64,000 bases of DNA from Odiellus spinosus. Taxonomy: Eukaryota; Arthropoda; Arachnida; Opiliones; Phalangiidae. The notes under the pieces were generated by a model. The model was not told the DNA's origin, did no database searches, and saw nothing but the letters and a program-made list of their open reading frames with translations. Positions within the stretch are counted from its first letter, which is position 1. Each line of letters starts with the position of its first letter. A program made the position numbers and the translations under genes. The stretch spans positions 12,368,601 to 12,432,600 of the forward strand of contig OY987237.1 of the NCBI GenBank assembly GCA_963920705.1, written 5' to 3'. Of the stretch, positions 12,659 through 25,740 are shown one piece after another.

Positions 12659-12975
12659 TTAAAGGAATAATGCAACTTAACTAATTTTTAATCGATTCCT
12701 TATCGTTTAAATAGGCCTAATCCAACTAGAAATAAATTTAAAACTTACCCAGAAAATAGGCTTAGCTAAATTCACGGAGATCCTGCACTCCCCATATAAG
12801 GGCCATCGATCAATGTCATTGGTCGCTAGTCCTTAATTTATACGGGGAGTTCAGGATCTCAGTCAATCCAGCTAAGCCTATTTTGATGGTAAGGTTTAAA
12901 TTTATTTCTAGTTTAATATTTATTTGTAAAACTTTTTACTGTTGGATTAGGTTTATTTAAACGATAAGGAACCTT
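12659..12975. mobile_element. TTAA foldback family A, copy 2 (CCCCATATAAGG core)
   Basis: Starts TTAAAGGAATAATGCAACTT. The core differs from copy 1 and reads CCCCATATAAG with ATCAATGTCATTGGTCGC, shared with the copy at 19861. The right end is cut after GATAAGGAA. Confidence 0.75.
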
Positions 12976-13039
12976 TAAGAAAGGTTTCCATTCTACCTTT
13001 CGTGTGAAAATTATCGTTAATAACGTTCCAGAAATAATA

Positions 13040-13150
13040 AAAAATGATCTATATATTTTTGAGATTTCATTTTGAAGTTCCTTAAAAATACCTCCACCTA
13101 GAGGTGTCAAGTTTTGAATATGGCGTTTTAATAGTATGACAAAACGCATT
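13040..13150. repeat. Dispersed repeat with CCTAGAGGTGTCAAG
   Basis: Contains GAGGTGT(C/A)AA(G/A)TTTTGAATAT and a GCGTTTTAATAGTATGA-like tail. A related block occurs at 57045-57155. It looks like an old interspersed element fragment. Confidence 0.5.
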
Positions 13151-13878
13151 TGAAAAAAATTGGTGAAAGGCTCACCTTAAATACGACTTGATTGAATCCC
13201 CCGCCCCCAAAAAATAAATTAGAAGCTTATAAATTAATTAACTCGTACAAATTGCAAACCTTTTAAAAAGGAAAAGCGATATAATATGAAGAAAAAATAT
13301 CGAAGGCTCCAGGACTCGCGGTTAGCTAAACTTTTCGAGTCGTGGAAGGCCTAGTATATGGAGAATAAAAAAAATCCATTGTCGGTGGTGTCAGGGGCTG
13401 TTGTTTCGCTGAAAGTTAATCTCTTTAAAAGGGTGTTTATATTAGGTAGGAAGCGGCATCGAGTGGCAGCGAAGTATAACGTACTATAGCTAGTCCCCGT
13501 AGCGAGGACAAAAGCTAATATGAGTCAGAAAGTTTCCGAGTAATAAGGGCGGAGAATCGCGAGATATATTGTCTAACTCATCTCCAACCTGGAGAGAACG
13601 GTCGTGGATAAGAGGGAGGGACTAATTAGGTGCAAATAATAAGCGCTATATTGATTTAATATTCGAGCAACATTTTCCGAGGAGTTTTAAAAAGGGAGAG
13701 GCCCCTAATTAGATCGACAAATCGTTTTAAGACCATCACGAGTTCTAGTTAAAAGTTGAAAGTTTTTTCATGGACCCATATGGATATAACCATAAAATTA
13801 ACCTCACACCGAAATTAATAAATATAGGTAATTTATATGAGAATTTCTATTGAAATTATAGGACAGTATAGCTTTCAA

Positions 13879-14219
13879 CAGAAGCCGATGAAACCCTCCT
13901 TTGAAGTCTATTACTCCCTGGCCTTATCTACCCCTCTCTGTATGGGTTAGTTTCAAAAAGCGCGATTCGTACGCCTCCTAACGGTAGATATTTTCGGAGC
14001 GGGAGTTCGTCGAGCGAATATCTCTAGCAGCCTTGGAGTTAGTCAAAAAAACGTCGTCGTTTGTGGAGAGAGAGAGAGATTTTTCAATTTTGCGTAGACA
14101 GGGGGTATGAAGTAGGACCCCTCCGATCTCGTAAAATTGGGAATTTTACCCATACAGAGAGGAGCGCTATATGGAACATTAGAGTAGAAGACTTCAAAGG
14201 AGAGTTTCATCGGCTTCTG
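13879..14219 (+). mobile_element. Family C element (CAGAAGCCGATG termini), copy 1
   Basis: 341 bp with terminal inverted repeats of about 35-40 bp, starting CAGAAGCCGATGAAACCC. Flanks are CTTTCAA and GTTTCAA, a 7-bp duplication with one mismatch. The interior has GCGCGATTCGTACGCC and GGAATTTTACCCATACAG, no coding frame of interest. The right arm has small decay (GAAGACTTC). Confidence 0.85.
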
Positions 14220-15041
14220 GTTTCAAATATGAAGTTACGCGCCTAACTCACAATGACGAACTCGATAATGCGTGTTTATCGAGGTTTCTACGTGACATAA
14301 TTAGGATTTTACGTCGATTTCGATTTTATTTTTCTGATTACAAAAATTATATAAATATATCTTCAATTAAATTTACTAGTAAGGGTTGATTTTCATATCA
14401 ACGAAAATTAGACACTTTCGAAAACTCGAAACTTGGCTTTTAAAAAATTTCAGAAAACTAGTAGTATTTTCTACGACATATTAGAAGATTAGCCCATAAT
14501 AAATCCTTGTAAAAATCAATGAAAATAAAGATTCAATGTATGGAAAAAAGAAAAATGGTTGGAAATTTTTCTTCACACAAACCGGAATATTTTATCGGTT
14601 TTTTGAAAATATATAGCCATTTTTCTTTACCACCACAGCGACAGCGACATTGGCCCCTCTACTTCCGTAACTTTCCATCTATCCGCCTTAGGTTCTTACC
14701 GACGGCGTATTAGTCAAGTCAGTCAGCGAAGAAAACGTGTATTACGGGAGGTTTTCCAAGTAATAAGCCCTACATTGGCCGCCCGGATATGATCCGTAGG
14801 TGAAGCCTGGTACGCGACGTTACTATGGTTACGGGGCGATCTCTCCTCCAGGCCTCTCTCTTCCATCGCGAGCGGCTAGCTGACCCTCGCAGGTAGTCTT
14901 CTCCTCCCTGAAGAGGATAACTTTCTCTCGCTTTTCGCTCACCGTTTTACCTCCCGTTCAAGAGCAACTATCATTAACAATTGCCGTAACGCAATTTTCC
15001 TAACTACGCGCAAACCTGGATTTCTCCAGATTCTCAATACC

Positions 15042-15338
15042 TTAAAGGGAGAATGCAACCTAATAACAAGTGATTTTTTTATCGATTCCTTATCGTTTAA
15101 ATAGGCCTAATCCACCAATAAAAAGTTTACAAAACAAATATTAAACTAGAAATAAATTTAAAACTTACCCGGAAAATAGGCTTATAAGGGATTCATGGAG
15201 ATCAGCTGAATTGCCTCCGTGTAAGGTCTAGCGACCAATGAGCGAATGCCCGTCGTTCAGGCGAGATCTCCACGAGACTTACAATCGTGTTCCATTGGTC
15301 GCAAGACCTTATACGCCAGGAAATCAGGATCTCCATGG
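15042..15338. mobile_element. TTAA foldback family A, copy 3, right end lost
   Basis: Begins TTAAAGGGAGAATGCAACC with the CCTCCGTGTAAGG core, and breaks off after CAGGATCTCCATG. What follows is the pyrimidine-rich array. Confidence 0.8.
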
Positions 15339-15349
15339 TGATAGCCTCA

Positions 15350-15890
15350 CTTTAATGTCCTTGAATATTTTTCATTATTTACCTAAACTTTTTCCCTTAA
15401 TGTCCCTGACCATTTCTATTTATTTTCTTTTAGATTTTTTCCCCTAATTTTACTGGCCTTTTTCCTTAATTTCTCTAAGAAAAATCTCTCTAATTTTCCT
15501 GACTATTTCTACGAAATTCCCGGACCATTTTTTCTTAATTTCCCTGACCATTTTTTCTTAATTTCCCTGACCATTTTTCCTTAATTTCCCTGACCATTTT
15601 CCCCATTTTCCTTGAATATTTTCCCCCTAATTTCCCTGAATATTTTCCCCCAATTTCTCTAACAATTTTCCCCTAATTTCCCTGAATATGTTCCCCTAAT
15701 TTCCTTGACCGTATTTCCCCAATTTCCCTAACAATTCTCCCCTGATTTCCCTGAATATTTTTCCCCTGATTTCCCTGAATATTTTTCCCCTGATTTCCCT
15801 GAATATTTTTCCCCTGATTTCCTTGACCGTATTTCCCCAATTTCCCTAACAATTTTTCCTTAGTTTTCCTAATCATTTTTGTTTAATATC
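15350..15890. repeat. TTTCCCTGAC minisatellite, about 23-bp units
   Basis: Some 20 or more degenerate units such as TTAATTTCCCTGACCATTTT, later CCCCTGATTTCCCTGAATAT. The word TTTCCCTGA links it to arrays near 35.3, 45.4, 45.6 and 53.9 kb. Confidence 0.8.
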
Positions 15891-16989
15891 CTTGACCTGA
15901 TACTAAAAAAGGTGGGTGAGATTTGTCCTTTAGAAGAGAGTGAACCATGAGGGGAAATACTTCGATCGCTTCTATATAGGATCTATACCGTATACAGCCT
16001 CTCCCCCTTTCACCTAGTCGTTTATTCTAGTTTCAAAAACTGTCCCTAATTAGAATTAGGTTGAGAAACCGCGGGGGATATGCCCGATGGCTCACCCACC
16101 TCCGCACCACCGCTCTCGCTATTTTAATATTAGCTTTTGTTACATCGGAGTCGCGTTTTATCCGATGAATCATCTTCGTTAGGGTTAGGCTCGATTTTAT
16201 AAAGTCAAGTTTTTGTTGTTTCATTTACAGTCAAGACCTAATAAATTTAGATTTAATTTTCACGCGGTAGGTCATTTGGGATATTGGTAGAGCTCGCCAC
16301 CGGATCGAACCATTATCTACCATTATCCGCATTTTTACAGAGATTTTATTTATTTACGCGAGTCGTAAATTCGGATAAAGGTTAATTTCTTAAAATTCAA
16401 GGAAAATAAATTATTATTTTTGTAGAAATGGTGCCTCGCGATAATAATTGCAAAGCGTTTGATTCTATTTGGATTACGCCACAACCTCAACAAGTAATTG
16501 CGCTTCCGTCCCCATGCACAGTCCCCGCTTCAGTTTTTAAAACTTCAAAATCTCGACATCCCATTCTGAAATTCCGACCCCGCGCTGCTTATATTAATAC
16601 AGATTTCCCGGAGGCCGTGCTTAAGCACGATTTCGTTTCGAGATCTATGTAGCTATTACGTTAGAGCCTTATGAAGTGATTTCGGTTATATAATACGATT
16701 AAAAAGAATCGAAAAAGGGAACCCCTCCGTGTTATATACATATATATTCCTGCTATTCAAGTTCAACATTATAACAGCCAAAAACTACTTTTGCTTTATG
16801 TGATTTTACATCGTGAATAAATTCGCTTTAGTTTTAGACATTATGTAAACTATACTGAAATATACTTTATTTTTCGCTCCTTATCACTGCATCCCTCTAT
16901 ATGTATGCCCTAATTTTCCTAAATTTTGTGACACACATTCTCAAACAAATTTCAGGACAAACCAAAATTAAAATTACAAATTTCAAATT

Positions 16990-17402
16990 TTAATTTCATA
17001 TAATCGACAAGCGGTTTTGTCGAATTAATCGACTTTCAAATGATCATAAAGGGTTTTTGTCCAATTGATCGACAAGGCGTTTTGTACAATGATCGACAAG
17101 GCGTTTTGTCCAAATGATCGACAAGGTGTTTTGTCCAATTGATCAACTTTAAAATGATCGACAAGGCGTTTTGTCCAATGGATTGACAAGGGGTTTTGTC
17201 CAAATGATCGACAGGGGTTTTGTAAAATTAATCGACTTTCAAATGATTGAGAAGGAGTTTTGTCCAAATGATCGATATGGGGTTTTGTCCAAACTGATCG
17301 ACTTTGAAATCATCGACAAGGGGTTTAGTAGAATTGATCAACAAGGGGCTATGTCCAAATTGATCGACAATGGGTTACGTCCAAATTGATCGACAATGGC
17401 TT
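16990..17402. repeat. GATCGACAAGG minisatellite, about 24-bp units
   Basis: About 16 units with GATCGACAAGGCGTTTTGTC or close variants, sometimes with a GATCGACTTTCAAATGAT spacer. The same words recur near 33600-33800 and, inverted, near 33955-34080. Confidence 0.8.
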
Positions 17403-17756
17403 GGGTAAGGCTAGTTTAAGTTCGTTTTTTAACTCAATTAAATGGTTTCAAGTATAGTCAGCCAAGCTCCTTTTCGGGAAACGGGGATGAGTTTTGCACC
17501 CTCAGTAATTACATTTTACACATGATTATGGATTATTTTAGAGTTTATAAGCTTAAAACATGTTATTATTCTGGGATTTTCTTATTGATTTTCTATATAG
17601 GTAATCGTATATACCCCTTGAGAAATCTTTCCTGGATAATGAATGACCATAGGGATTGCTCCAGAGTCGTGGGAGTGGGGAAAAAAAGGCAGAATGGGTC
17701 AGTTGGTCCTACTTAGTTAACCCACGAGAATTTTTATTTTTATATTCTTTATTAAC

Positions 17757-17910
17757 TGTATTAATAAGTCTATTTTTCGGGTAAGTTTTAAATTTATTTC
17801 TAGTTTAGTATTTAATTGTATTTTCTTTTTATTGTTGGATTAGGCATATTTAAACGATAAGGAATCGACAACAAATCACTAATTATTAGGTTGCATTCTC
17901 CTTTTAGAGG
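17757..17910. mobile_element. TTAA foldback family A, right-arm fragment
   Basis: Only the right arm remains: TTTTTCGGGTAAGTTTTAAA through TTAGGTTGCATTCTCC. Confidence 0.75.
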
Positions 17911-18002
17911 CTGAACTATTTTCCAAGGACCGCGTTGAAATAATATGCCATTTGTTGCGTAGTGTACGCGATGTAGTGTCAGGTAAAGTGTTTGTTCTAA
18001 AG

Positions 18003-18425
18003 CCTCGTTCACACTTGAAGGCAAAATCGGTTCGAAAACCAGTTCGAAGCGTTTTCCGTTTTCCCTGGTTCACACGCTGACAAGACGGTTCGCGGCCGTT
18101 CGACCTAAGCCAAGGCTTAGCGTCGTTTTAAAAAATGCCCATAATTTAAAATTTTTAAATAGTTATCTCAAACTAATTAGTAAATCGTGTTTGTAACTCG
18201 TTGGTTAATAATTTTTGACAGAAAGTATAATTTTAATCGCGTTATTTTAAGATTTATCAGCAAATTTGTCTCCCCGCCTCGTTATTTTCAAAGCGGATTG
18301 AACCGAAGTGACTTGACCAAGCTGCTTCCCGAACCAACACGAACTGATTTCTCACGTTGGTTTGATAACCAGTTATAGAAATCGAACCGCAACGAAGCGC
18401 ATTTAGGCCTATGTATGAACGAGGC
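18003..18425. mobile_element. Diverged GTTCACAC/GAACGAGGC inverted-terminal element
   Basis: Starts GCCTCGTTCACACTTGAAGG and ends GTATGAACGAGGCC, an inverted terminal pair. The interior has GGTTCGAAAACCAGTTCGAA and GCTTCCCGAACC words resembling family D. Probably a distant relative. Confidence 0.5.
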
Positions 18426-19042
18426 CTATAACCAATTGCCTCCCCAATAAGTGATGTTTATTACGTTCCTCTTGATAGTATAAATAGTTAAGCATCCGCC
18501 TTTCCGCGTTTATTGTGTGGAGTTGTCATTTTTTTTTTCCACATATCGCGGCCTAGGGCCCCTGCTCTATTTTAAGATGGGATCGGGTTTCTGAGAGCCG
18601 AACGTACGTGCCAGGATTGCGGGCCTGCTTAACGAATACAAAGGCTCATTAAATGATTATTTTTTGCTAAACTCGTAGAAAAAGGAGACGAAACGTAATA
18701 CCCAGCTCCTCCTCTTCTACTTACGATTCCTGAATTTTTTTAACGACTAGGATTTTTCGAGATAATTTTTTTTCTTCTATTCTTATATTACTGAAGGTGT
18801 AATTGAATTACAAGAGGTTGAATAGGAATCGTTTTTCAATTAAAATTTCGTTTCTATTCTCGAAGATTTTGTTGAAGTGAGGCTGTCACGGACATTTCAC
18901 GAGCTCCAAATGTCTGTCTGTCGGACACAAACGCTGAACTTTTTATAGTAAACACGCACAATCCATATTTGTTGATGGTCCAAAATGATTTAATTCATTA
19001 CCTAAATATATCCAGAAAGCTAATAAGCGTTTTAAATTCCTG

Positions 19043-19262
19043 TTAAACGGAAATGCAACCCAAGTGATTTTTTGATCGATTCCTTATCGTTTAAATAGGC
19101 CTAACCCACCAGGAAAATAATTTACAAACAAATATTAAACTAGAAATAAATTTAAAACTTACCCGGAAAATAGGCTTAGCTGGATTCATCGCATTGATGG
19201 GTCAAAAACCAATCAGAAAGGCCTGTCTTTAAGGCTGATCCATCAATGCGAAAATATTCAAG
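19043..19262. mobile_element. TTAA foldback family A, variant with GCATTGATGGGTC core, partial
   Basis: The left arm is complete from TTAAACGGAAATGCAACCC. A fourth core type (CGCATTGATGGGTCA, inverted as TGATCCATCAATGCG) follows, then the right arm is missing. Confidence 0.7.
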
Positions 19263-19860
19263 AGGGTATAAAAGCTAGTATTATCAGTTGCTCACAGTCT
19301 TCGAAATTTGCAAACAAAATATTCATAACATTCCAAATGGTCGCGTTTTTTTAAGCAGGTAATATGGTTGTTTTCGCACCGTCTCTTTCGCGAAAGTACT
19401 CCTCGGTTTTCTCAAATTGTAGGGCTACGTCATTAGGGGGAAAAAGTTAAATTCCCATTGTTCCTTTTTTCTCTAAGTAAACGAGTCCGTGGAATAGATT
19501 ATAGCATACGCTGTAGTTTTATTCTCAGCTTTCTATAAGTAACAGTGCGCTAAAAGAGATAAATAACATTCTTCTGGGAAGAAACCAATTACCATTGTAA
19601 CTAATAATTGATTAAGCTTCTTCCCTTTTCCCAGTCCTTCTCATTGTATCATTCCCAACAGGGGAATTCTACCCATTTTATTTCAAGAGAGATTGAAAAT
19701 GATATGTAAAATAATTCATATTTCGAAACAAGAAAATGTTAAGTATTTCCTTTGACGCTAACTTTAATTTAAGTGGAGTTGTCAACATTTTCTTGAAGGC
19801 CTATAAAAAATACCTTTCTATTTTTCAGACTATTGATAATCAACACGTTCAGGAACGTAA

Positions 19861-20214
19861 TTAAAAGAAGAATTCAACCTAAAAACAATGATTTTTTATC
19901 GATTGCTTATAGTTTAAATAGGCTTATTCCACCAGTAAAAAAATTATAAACAAATATTGAACTAGAAATAAATTTAAAACTTACCCGAAAAATAGGCTTA
20001 CTCATGGAGATCACCTGTACCAATGACAGTGATCATGGAGATCCAGCATTTCCCATATAAGAGCCATCGATCAATGTCATTGGTCGCTAGTCCTTATACG
20101 GGGAGTACAGGATATCTCCATGAATCGAGCTAAGCCTATTTTGATGGTTAGTTTAAAATTTATATCTAGTCTTCGATTGTAATTTTTACTTGTTAGGTTG
20201 CATTCTCCCTTTAA
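19861..20214. mobile_element. TTAA foldback family A, copy with CCCATATAAG core
   Basis: Left TTAAAAGAAGAATTCAACC, right GGTTGCATTCTCCCTTTAA; both ends retain TTAA. The core matches the 12659 copy. Confidence 0.8.
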
Positions 20215-21369
20215 AGTAGGGCCTTGCCAAATTGACTTTCGCAGTATTTTTTCCCTCGAGGCACGATAATAATAATAATTTTTAACGATCTTTCCGAAAA
20301 ATGCTTTTCATATTTCATTTAGTATTGTTGAAAAATCCTTTACAGCCTCACTTTAGTAAAAGAAATAAGGGGATGGGGTATTGTAAGGGGAATGGTGAAG
20401 AGTCTTCTTATTCCCAACAATTAATTATTAGTTCGTTTTCTCTTCTCTCATCGTCGCGCGTCCCTCTCCTTACCAACCGTTCCACCAATTCCCAAATGAT
20501 TTTCGCTTTTATTACACGAACACAGACACTCTAGCCGCTTTTGCCCGCCATTTGAGGTAACTGGACACGAAGGGGCAATCTTACCGACTTCGAAAGAAAA
20601 GAAGATAAGTTATAGATACTGCCTATTTATTAGAACAAGTGTAGTAATTTCAACAAAAGTAAATTTTTCGAGAGAAATTTGAATTTCCAGAAATGGAGAG
20701 TGGTCAAAGATTCCCGCCATTTTTAATTCGCGCCAAAATTTTAGCTATCTTTCGAAAAAAAATCGCGTGTCATTCTCGATTACATTCTTTTTACGAAAGC
20801 GCGCGAAAAATCTCGTGATATTTCTTATTTTTTCCGCATGGCGTCGCCACTTGTAGGGGTCTATTTAAAATTGCCCCCCCCCCACAGAATTTGACGAAGC
20901 TTTCGATTTGAAATATTTTTCTTTTGTTATATTACAAGTAGAAAACGTGTTCAAAATGTACTAAATTTCTCTGTTCAATCTTTTGGACATGAAAATGCAA
21001 CTACATTAAATTAGTATTAATACTCCTTAGCTATATACGGGACACTGAAACAGGGAAAGCTCAAAAACGCAAAGAGAGAGAAACGAGAAAAAGGTAACCA
21101 CGATAATATTTTCACCGTGAAAAATACCTTCCCCTACTAAACCATCCCCAGACTCCGAACTCTCATTGTTAAATTGAAATTGGAGATTTTCATTTGATTA
21201 AGATAACGTGGAAGAATAGTATTAGCACCGTCTATGAACCATGTAATTGGAAACTACACCTTTTTTCTCCGATGTTAATTAAATTCTACCGTATTTAACT
21301 CTGACACATGACTAATTTCGCCAAGCGATTTTCGCAACGAAAAATATTTTTGTCGTCAGCGCAAAATGG

Positions 21370-21812
21370 TTAAAAGAAGAATGAAACCTAAGAGCAAGTG
21401 ACTTTTTTAATCGATTCCTTATCGTAAATTAAATAGGCCTAATCCACCAGTAAACAAAATTCACAAACAAATATTAAACTAGAAATAAATTTAAAATAGG
21501 CTTAGCTAGATTCATGGAGATCCTGAATTTCTTCGAGCATTGAAGGGTCAGCGATCAATGAGCAAAGGCCAGCCACTAAGGCGAGATCTAAATGAGACTA
21601 CCAATAACATTCGATTGGTCGCTGAGTCATCAGTGCGAAGAAATTCGGGATATACATGAGTCCAGCTAAGCCTATTTTTTGGGAAAGTTCTAAATTTTAT
21701 TTCTAGTTTAATATTTGTTTGTAATTATTTTTATTGGTGCATTAGGAATATTTAAACGATAAGGAATTAATAAAAAAAAAACACTTCTTATTAGGTTGCA
21801 TTATTCCTTTAA
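21370..21812. mobile_element. TTAA foldback family A, copy with GCATTGAAGGGTCAGC core
   Basis: TTAA at both ends (21370-21373, 21809-21812). The core carries GCATTGAAGGGTCAGCGA and, inverted, TCGCTGAGTCATCAGTGC. Confidence 0.82.
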
Positions 21813-22246
21813 ATAAACTTGGCTTACTTTAGGTTTCAATCCATTTCTAAACCTAAGAAAAAAATTAAAACTCATCCTGTAAAGCATCTTCACCCTGCAC
21901 TTTGATGCGCGGCTGTTGAAACATTTCTACAGGCGCGTAATAAGATTAGCATTATAATATTTCACCCTGTAAGATGGCATTTCCGTAAAGTCGTCAAATG
22001 GGACCCTATTTTGTAGGCATATTTGGCTTTTAAGTTTACTGTCAACGTTTTCTCGAAAACGCGTATATTTTGTATCTTTTACGTCGAAGACTTTACGGAC
22101 TGTCGGGAAAAATAGAATTTTGGCGGGAATTTGAATTTTAATAAAAGTTCCTAAATGGCTAAAGGTACTTCTCAGCGAGACATTCAATCACGATAAGTCG
22201 AAGGCATTTGAATTTTTCATTAAAATCGGACTTAAACTTATTAAGC

Positions 22247-22566
22247 TACGGTTACATTAACATTTCTTAATCGATTTGAAACGGTAAAATCAAACCGATA
22301 TTCAAATCGCCAGGAATCGTTTTAAACGTCATATGTTCACAACACTATCTTTATAAATCGATTTATTGTAGCTTTATATATCGGTTCTTGAAACCGAATC
22401 GGTACGAAACTGGTTCCCGAAGCAGTTTCGAGAATCTGAATCAAATCGATTCGAGAAACTGAATCAAATCGATTCGAGAAAAGACGGTTTCTTGTTCACA
22501 TGACTCTAGCGAAACGTTTTGAAACGGGTTAAATCGATTCCAAAGCCGAGTATGAACGCGGCTTTA
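22247..22566 (+). mobile_element. Family D element, copy 2
   Basis: Begins GCTACGGTTACATTAACATT and ends GTATGAACGCGGCTTTAG. It has a short internal duplication of GAATCAAATCGATTCGAGAA at about 22437-22480. Confidence 0.75.
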
Positions 22567-22639
22567 GTTAAGTTACAAAATATATACTTGGTCGAATGTG
22601 ACTCGATTGTAAGGGATTAATCGATTCCCTGGTGCAGGA

Positions 22640-22941
22640 CAAGAAGGATCAGATAAGGAGAGGAAAAGTGGGGCTGCGTTGAGTTAGAGAGAGAAGAGCC
22701 AACCTCCCACTCGGGTGAAAAGGGGGATAGGAAATTCTCGAGGTAAACTGTTGTCACGTGGTCGCTAGCGTCGTCGGCTACTACGCGTCTCATAAAGGAT
22801 CCGTTTTACCCACGTGACAACAATTTACCACGAAGCATCTCTACCCCCGTCTGTCCCCCGTTCTCCCAGAGTGGGAGTTTAGGCCGACGCAGTAGGAACC
22901 GCGCCGTTCCCACTTTTCCTCTCCTTATCTGATCCTTCTTG
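22640..22941 (-). mobile_element. Family B element (CAAGAAGGATCAG termini), copy 1
   Basis: 302 bp with terminal inverted repeats of about 33 bp beginning CAAGAAGGATCAGATAAGG. An exact 7-bp duplication TGCAGGA flanks it (22633-22639 and 22942-22948). Each half holds a GTCACGTGG word, so the whole element can fold. Interior orientation is opposite to the other two copies. No coding capacity. Confidence 0.88.
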
Positions 22942-23482
22942 TGCAGGAGAGTATTTTAGAACGGCAAAATGCCTTTAAAACTTCACGCGTGAGAACGAAA
23001 TCAAACGACTTAAAAGCTAGCCCTTGAAACGTTTACAACAAAAGCCAGGACGATCGTAAATAGCGTATCCGTATAAAGAGGCGATAATCAAATTATCAAA
23101 ATACGACACGGGATGCCACTTTATAGAGGGAAATTAATTCCATTTGCGGCGGGTGAAGTGAAATAGACCTTTTCACAATATATAACAAAACCCCCAAAAT
23201 GGAAATAGGTCATAACAAAGGAACCATTATTGTAGCCCCCCCTTCCCACATCAGTCAGTATCAGAGCGAAACGAAATACATACACACCCCGTTTCGCGAA
23301 TATCACGGGACAGCCACGAATTCGCGACTTTCCCCGAAAATTATCACCCTGCATTGAAATTAATTAACTTAAAACCACTCTAAAAGGAAATACCACGTAT
23401 CTATATCCTAATCCAAAAATATGTTTTGATTTTAATCAAGAGAATATCAAAACCCTTCCTTAAAGAGTATCGATCTCTGCCA

Positions 23483-23775
23483 TTCTTAATCGATTTGAAA
23501 CGGTAAAATCAAACCGATATTAAAATCGCCAGGAATCGTTTAAAGCGTCAGCTGTTCACGCATTATCTTTATAAATCGATTTATCGTAGCTTCATTTATC
23601 GTAGCTTCATCTATCGGTTGTTGAAACCGAATCGGTATGAAACTGGTTCCCGAAGCAGTTTCAAGAAATCGAATCAAATCGATTCGAGAAAAGACGGTTT
23701 CCCGTTCACACGACTCCAGCGAAACGTTTTGAAATGGTTTAAATCGATTCCAAGGCCTAGTATGAACTCGGCTAA
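23483..23775 (+). mobile_element. Family D element, copy 3
   Basis: CATTCTTAATCGATTTGAAA through GTATGAACTCGGCTAAAG. A TTTATCGTAGCTTCAT word is duplicated at about 23580-23610. Confidence 0.75.
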
Positions 23776-25149
23776 AGTTTCCTTTTCTGTGAAATAAACA
23801 TAATTCTACTAGATTTAAATTGGGTTTTATATTTTCTAAATAATTTTAAAAAACTTGAATTTAAGTAAAACGTTTTTACAATATAAAAGTTACGATATTT
23901 TAGCTTTAAAAAGTATCTTTATAAAAAGGGATGGTCGTCGAGTCAACTACACACTGCAGTATCGGGAGTACTCGCGCACTTTCAACAATTGACTTTGAAA
24001 CGACGTAGACGCCTAATCGAATGCTAAAACTGTTGAACCTCGACCCGAGCATTAACGTAGCGTAACACGACGGACAAGCATTGGGAAAAAGAGGGTAGAG
24101 AGAGAGAGGGAAGGAGAGGTTAGGACCAACCGGCTCTGTAGCTACTTTGCATGATTGCGAACAAATTTGGTCTTGCGTGGAAACGCCAGTTTAAAGGCGT
24201 AGTACCACAATTTGTATTAAAGTAAAGCTCTCACATTTTATTCGAAGACAAATAAATTATATTTTTAGCTTTTAGCTACACCTTCCCCCTAGGTAGAGCT
24301 CGGAATTCAATTAATTTTTATTAATTGGATAAAATCTACTAAATTCTGATGTATATTATCTATTTTTCGTTCGAGATAACTTATTCGAAGATAAAGTAAA
24401 AAGTATAATCCATATCCGTTTTTATCCAAAAATGGCCTTATCTTAGAATATTATCCGCGTTATACGTTAGGATAAAAAAATTCAAAATTTATTTTCGTGA
24501 AAAATAATGAACAAAAAGATGATTTAAAATCTTAGTTTCGTTGTTTTATTTATATTCTTCGAATTAAAAGTCAATTTGAAATATTTTTCTTATATTTTAG
24601 ACTAATTCTGGAAATGTGAATTTTCTTATCCATCGTTATACGTTTGAAAATTAGTGTTTTATAATTGTCATTCTTCCCAATTAATATGTATGATGTTTTT
24701 TAAGTTCCTATATATTAAAAAAAGCCATAAACTTTTCAAAATTATTACGTGTCACTATCCCTTTAATTACGAAGGAAAAACTCTATATGGGGTCGAAAGG
24801 GGTTCACCACCCAGACACCGATTTAGTGAAAATCAGAGTGTAGTTGGATGCTTATATCGGAGTTGGGGGAAAAAGGAGTCCTTTAACCCAAATGGCAATT
24901 AGAAAGATTTAGAGTATAAGTATCGGTCGACAAAAAGATGATGTCATAAAATTAAGAGTGGGTGATATTCGTAACAGATTGTATGAGGAAAGGAGAGAAT
25001 TATCCCGCAATTGAAATAAATGATGCCTATATATAAAGCAATCAATTTCTGCGAGTGTGAGTTATAGATTAAATAAGTTATTTTAAGAAATCAAACCCCT
25101 AAATGATTTTAAAAGGGATAATCAAACTCTATGTATACAGTTTTTCAGA

Positions 25150-25740
25150 GACGGTATAACTCACTTAATGGTCTTTTACAAGACGGTAAACTCCCCATAA
25201 ATGGTGCTTTTTCTAAGCCATGGTGTTTTTCGGACACCAAATAACTCCCTAAATGGTGTTTTTTGGAGACGTAATAACTCCCTTAATGGTGTTTTTCGCA
25301 CACAAAATAACTCCCTAAATGGTGTTTTTTGGAGACGAAATAACTCCCTAAATGGTGTTTTTTGGAGACGTAATAACTCCCTTAATCGTGTTTTTCGCAC
25401 ACAAAATAATTCCCTAAATGGTGTTTTTTGGAGACGAAATAACTCCCTAAATGGTGTTTTTTGGAGACGAAATAACTCCCTTAATGGTGTTTTTCGCACA
25501 CAAAATAACTCCCTAAATGGTGTTTTTTGGAGACGAAATAACTCCCTAAATGGTGTTTTTTGGAGACGAAATAACTCCCTTAATGGTGTTTTTCGCACAC
25601 AAAATAACTCCCTAAATGGTGTTTTTTGGAGACGAAATAACTCCCTAAATGGTGTTTTTTGGAGACGTAATAACTCCCTTAATGGTGTTTTTCGGAGTTT
25701 CAATAACTCCCTATAGACAGTGTTTTTTGGAGCTTGAATA
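25150..25740. repeat. 33-bp minisatellite with trimeric higher-order pattern
   Basis: About 17 units of 33 bp built on CTAAATGGTGTTTTTTGGAG. Two GGAGACG-type units alternate with one CGCACAC-type unit, giving a roughly 99-bp higher-order period. Because the period is a multiple of three, open frames run through it on both strands (171 and 175 residues, 11-residue repeats); neither resembles a protein family. Confidence 0.9.

Noticed and set aside
16428..16652. 74-residue plus-strand frame after a TTTTTGTAG acceptor-like site
   Set aside because: The peptide looks mixed and plausible but there is no family match or partner exon.
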